Source: Myrica gale | Lineage: Eukaryota > Streptophyta > Magnoliopsida > Fagales > Myricaceae | Direction of reading: 5' to 3' | Assembly: GCA_963930655.1 (NCBI GenBank) | Contig: OZ005602.1 | Coordinates: 1,061,501-1,125,500 of the forward strand | DNA: 64,000 nucleotides | Shown here: positions 51,801 to 57,800 of the stretch, piece after piece | Layout: the number at the start of each line of letters is the position of its first letter | How positions within the stretch are numbered: the stretch's first letter is position 1 | Notes under the pieces: generated by a model | The model's input: the letters and a program-made list of their open reading frames with translations, nothing else | Database searches by the model: none | Told to the model about the DNA's origin: nothing | Made by a program: the position numbers and the translations under genes

Positions 51801-54800
51801 GAACCTTTCTCTCTATCTTTCTTTTTCTTCTTTTATGGTCTCTTAAAAGGGTATCATATTGAGCTCCCATTTGTTTTGTTTGAGTGGAGACAAGACATGC
51901 AAAAGGCTCTGAAGGTAAGGTCGGAAGGAATCAGAATTAACCAGATTCAGGTCGTTTCCAGTAGCATAATCCTCTCCAATACTTGCTACTTGAAACCCTA
52001 AAATTCTTGTCTGATCTTCAGTAGATCCAACAAAGAATGGACTTCTTCTTTTCCTGGAAGCACGATCGTCCATGTCCTACCATATACACAATACTGAAGC
52101 ATTGGTCTCCGAACAACTGACCTCAATGCCTCTGCAGACAAAGGATGGTCTTCTCCTTGGCCAGGACCCCTCCCATCCTACACTCCACAACAACAGATGG
52201 CATTGCTCTCCAAGCAACTGGCCTGTTGTAACATAATATGCCTTTATTGGGTAGATTTTGTCTTTGTTACATCAGGAGTCACCATCCTACTAGGATAACA
52301 GAAAAACCAAAAGCACATGGTGCATCTACAGATTCTTCAAGGATTCAGTAGACTAGCCATCGTTGAATTCTGAGAATTGACAAAAACAGTTTCATAAAGT
52401 AAAATTTTCCGAGTTTACAACCTTCAAAAGTACACAACCAGGTTCAATTAGAACTCAAACTTCCCCTAGAATTCCCTTTGATAAAATCAATGCTTTCCTC
52501 CAGGGAACATCACACTTTAGAAACACAGATCAGAGCCCTTGTACTAATCTGGGGAATAAATAATTAACATACCCAAAAACCATGAACACACAACTTTACA
52601 AGCCCTGAACCAGCATATTTCTCCCAACATTTAGCCACATATCTCCTATTCTGCACAGCCAGAAAAATGCAAGCAACTAGTAATCATGATTACCATCAAA
52701 CATGATTACACCAACAAACCATATGATCAATTACCATGCCCAACAACTAATCTCCAATCAACAGGTTACAAACTATTCCTGTCAGTGTTAGGGCCTACTA
52801 GTGCCAAAAATACATACAAAGACTCCCAAACAATATCCAACCCCCAGGGGTTTGGTCTGGTGGTAAGACAACGGCTTGGGTTCTCACATGTCCCAAGTTC
52901 GAGCCCCAACACCGTCATTATCGCCCCCGACTTATCTAGGGTGTGTTGGGTGGGGTCCTGACACATGCACCCAGGTTGGCTTGTAGGGCTGGGTACACGA
53001 AGTGTCCCGACCTTGGGAGCTCCTAGGTTATAAAAAAAACAATATTCTGTAGAACTATTCAAGCATGAACTGTACCAGCTGAAGAGAGAGTCGATTAATT
53101 AGTACCACTACTTATACATTCAAGAGGCCAATGTTATATAAAGCAAATCCGTCTCCCCCCCTCTTTTAAAAAAAAAAAAAAGGCAACAAGCAAATGACAA
53201 GAACATTTTAGTAAATTTGTTCCCCTCTTTTCTTTGGAGGAGAGGGAGAAGGGGGGTGAAGACAAAGAGAGAAGAAGAAAGTTAAAATGATAACTAATGG
53301 TTAAACATTACAAGAAAGGTGGGTAAATGTTAGGGATAAATAGTTCAAGAGAAGAGCTCAATTCAAAACAATCTGTATATTCTTTCTGAGAGCAGAAACA
53401 TACTCGCCAAGGTTTCCAGTGAAAGCAGCAGACTCCCTCAACTTCATTTCTTCTTCCCGTAGCTTGTCCACGTTATTCTTCTCTCTATACATTTTGTAGA
53501 ACTCTTGCAAACGTGCAATGTCTTGACTTCTATCTATTGTTCCAACCTCCCTCTTTGCCAGTTTTTGCTGCAAATCGTTCAAAGTGAAATTTTTTTCTTT
53601 TGATAAGTAAAGCTTTATTAAAAGAAAAGGAAACGAAATGAAACAGTACAAAGACTACTGAACCAGCTACAAAGTGACAAAATATTGAAATTAACATTAC
53701 AAACCAAAATATAAGCAATTAATAGTAACGGGTTGGAATTTTAAATTTAGGAACTAAAAAACTAAAATATTCTAATTATGCTTAGAAGAATGGAATTTGT
53801 ATCTCTAGTGACCTTTCTACACGCGTATAATGCACACATAAATCCATAACATGCATGTGTGTGTATAAATTTTTAATGGTTCATGGGATGATTTGTTGCC
53901 ATGTCTCCTGAAATAAAGGTCAACAAATCTAGTGTCAAAAAACTTAAACCAACCATTTGAACTAATACCACTAACAGATGGGATCTAATGTTAAGATCAA
54001 AATTTAGAATTTTATACAAAACACGTACCTTGATGACCGACATGAGTCCAGTCTTGAATTGTAAAACACCTCTTCCTTCACTATCAGGATCCAAATTTTG
54101 AGCCAGGGAGTAAGCATGCTCACATACTGCAGATAAACAGCAAAAAAACTTAGAAATTTCATAAATACATAAAGGTTTCCATTGGCATCTTAGCATGAGT
54201 TTTACACAACATAAAGTGCTGAACAAAATAGATAATATGCAGGGAAGACTTCTGCTGCTTGATTCCAGATATTGGTGACCACTATTTTTTTTTTTATAAG
54301 TAAGATGAGCTTTATTAAGGAATGGGTAACAATACAAGAGGATATACCGAAACACCTAAGCCTTACAAGCTAAAAATCAGGATAATCCGAGAAAGGAAAG
54401 CACAACACCGTATTAGCCAAAGAAAAAAGATATAACATCAATTTTCCCCTCAAACCCTCCAAAGATAAAACCAAGTCTTTGAAGCAACAATTGTTTCTCT
54501 CCCTCCAAAGATACCACCAAATGCAACAGGGGATCATCCTCCAAACAACCAGAGCCAATGGACTATTTTTTTTTTTTGATAAGTTAAAAGTTTTATTAAA
54601 ATATAAAGACAGTTAGTAGTACAACAGACTGTACTGAGAACATCTAAAGCGTACAAGCTAGAAAACTACAAAAATCCAATCAAACTTCCTCTTCCAACAT
54701 CTTAGAACATCAACAACCCTCAAAGGCATAACTCAGGGATAATTTGAAATACAAAGCATATAAGACCACAAGTTTCTAGCAACCGAGCAGTGAAGAAGGA

Positions 54801-57800
54801 TATGACCCACAGACTCCCCCTCGCTCCTGCAGAGATAGAGCACCAATCAATCAAGCATAATCCCCTCCTCCTAAGATTATCGATCGTCAGTTCTTTTCCA
54901 TGGATACCCTCCCAAACGAATAAGGACTCTAGAAAGGGCTAGGGTCCTCCAAATCTGACGTCAAGGAAAATATACAACAGACCCACCCACAAGGAGCTTG
55001 TATATCGACTTCACCGAGAAAGCACCATTCTTGGACCGGGACCACATCAGCTAGTCCTCCACCCTTCGCCTTAGGTTGATGGAGTGAAGTAAGGAGAATA
55101 AAGCCGAGAAATCTCCCAACTCCCAGACATTCGAGTTCTAACAAATTGAACATTCCAAGCCCCAAAGCCTAGATATCCCTCTAAAAAATCCGCAACCAAC
55201 GCCTCTTTACATCGGGTAAGGGAAAAGAGAAGAGGAAAAGCACACTTCAAAGTTCTCCCACCACACCACTGGTCATGCCAAAACCGAATCCTGAGACCGC
55301 AACTCACAGCAAAATGAATGTTCTCACAGAAGAAGGTTCATCCATTACTTATGTGCTTCCAAAGGCTCACACCATAAAAAGCGTGAGACTCAAGAGTTCT
55401 CCAACCTCCCACCTCACAGTCGTACTTCTCCTTAATAACAACCCTCCATAAATTATCCCTCTTCGTAGCAAAACGGCACAACCACTAACCAAGTAAAGCC
55501 TTGTTTGACAAAGGGAGCCTCCTCAGCCCCAATCCACCATCCCTGATAGGAGAACAAACCTTCGCCCATTTAACAAGATGAAACTTATGCACATCTCCGT
55601 CATTACCCCACAAAAAATCCCTTTGTAACTTTTCCAATCTATTAGCCACATCAATAGGAATTGGAAAAAGAGACAAAAAGTAAGTTGGGAGACTAGAAAG
55701 AGTAGATTCGATCAAGGTGATCCTACCCCCTTTTGATGGGTAACTATGCTTCCATTTAGTTCTCTCAATAATATCATCCCAAATAGGCTTGATTTTGCTT
55801 CTTTATCAAAAAAAAAAGGCTTGCTTTTGAATCACGCTCCCAATTGGTGACTACTGTACAATTCAATTTGTTGCAGCCAAATATAAGCATGCGAATACCA
55901 ATTCCATTTCAACGTCTTTTTGTTCCTCAATTTATATGCCTTCCAACTTATTTTTAGCACATGCCAAAAGTGCCATTATCGTACTAAAAAATGAGGCATC
56001 GCAATCATACAGTTATTTCATTAGTGTTAGAAAATATAATAAATAAATAAACTATCTCTTCCTAACAGTTTGCGTTTTGGGACAAGCAATTATTTTACAT
56101 GGTATCAGAAAAGAGATCCAAAGTTCCAACCCTAACTCCACACTTCACCCCACATTTCAATTAAAATATTTCACGTGTTGGGCCTACATATTAAAAAAAG
56201 AGTTGGCTCACACGTTAGGGGAGTGTTAGAGAAAATAATAAGTTTTTTTTTTTATAAGGGGAAAAAATGGTTAACGGTACAAAGGACTATACTGAAACAC
56301 CTAAGATAAACAATTTAGAAAACTAAGAAATTTAGGGTAGTCTAAAAAAGGAAAACCCAACACCGCATTAGCCCAACAAGAGAATGACTGCAATAACTTG
56401 CCCTTCAAACACCCTAAAGACAACTCCGAATCTTCGAAGCATCTACCATTTCCCCCCATAAGCACCACCAAATACATGAGGAAATCATTTTCCACACATC
56501 CAGAGCCAAAGGGTTCTCAAAATTCTGCTTCCAACACTTCAGCACCTCACACACCCTATTCGGCATAACCCAAGGAGGATTCAAAATATTAGGCACATAA
56601 ACCCACAACTCTAGCAACAGAGCAATGGATAAGAACATGATCCACAAATTCTCCGTCGCCCCTACAAAGAAAGCACTAGTTAATCAAATATAAACCTCTC
56701 CTTAAATTATCAATGGTCAAAACTTTCTCACGTGTAGCCTCCCACAGGAAGAAAGAAACTCTCGAAGGGACAGCGGTGCTCCAAATCTACCTCCAACGGA
56801 AAGGCTCCCCGAGCCACAAACAATGAGCCCATACAATGACTTCACCGAGAAGGCACCATTCTTAGTACCCAGCCAAAGCATTTTATCATCATTCCTTTTC
56901 CTTATGACCATAGAGTAAAGAAGGGAGAAGAAAGCAAAAAAGTCTTCCATCTCCCAATCATTGGCAGACCTAGCAAACTAAATATTCCACACACTAAATC
57001 CGGAAAATAGTAAGTAAATGAACCTACCTCTTCCGAACAACTTAACCTTTTGGAATAACTAATGATTTCACACATAGAAACACAAATACTATAGAGTTTT
57101 ATGCATCTATTGCACCATTCTCAAACATTTTGACCCTATTACAAAGACATGAAATGAACAGCAAAATTGAAGAGAAGATGGGGGCCCACTTGGAACCTAA
57201 TAGTGTTTCATGTAATTTATATGAGTTCCAATGTCTTCACTTTAAGTGCGTTGCGGGTTTATGTTATTTATTTGTCATTTAATTTTAGGAGCAACTGCTA
57301 ACAACAAGTGAAGCAAGATGTGAGGATGTTGCCAAACAAACAAGCTTAAACATCAAAGCTATGTAAAAGCATGGTTCACATGCCACGAGGGACCAACACT
57401 TTGTTTTTTTTATAAGTAAGAACAGTTTTATTAAAAAAGAAGAGGCGAAAACAGTACAAAGATTGTACTGAGATCACTCAAAGCATACATGCAAAAAAGC
57501 TAATAAAATCAAAATAGTCAAGAGCCCCCCCCCCCCCCAACACAGCAGAAGCCCAGAAGAAAAGAAATCGAAACACATCACTCTGCAAACTCCCTAAGGA
57601 ACGAGCAGAATCCTCAAAGCATCTTCTATTCCGCTCCCTCCAAAGACACCACCAACTTGATACCATGAAATCCTAGACTAGCTAGGATGAGTCATCTTTC
57701 TATCTTTGTACACCTTTTGAGTTTGTTGCATGTTGCTCGTTTATGAGAACTTCGCAGCAATTACGCTCTTTCTTGAGGACTATTTAACTTGACATGAGTG

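Larger units (their letters stand above)
54271..55855 (-). mobile_element. LINE in intron 1 with two nested insertions
   Basis: attggtgac(c/t)act at 54271-54283 and 55843-55855 bounds it. It encodes [40 protein letters not shown] and [17 protein letters not shown] with frame breaks. A second LINE tail (54566-54674) and a micro-insertion (55798-55816) lie inside. Confidence 0.88.
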
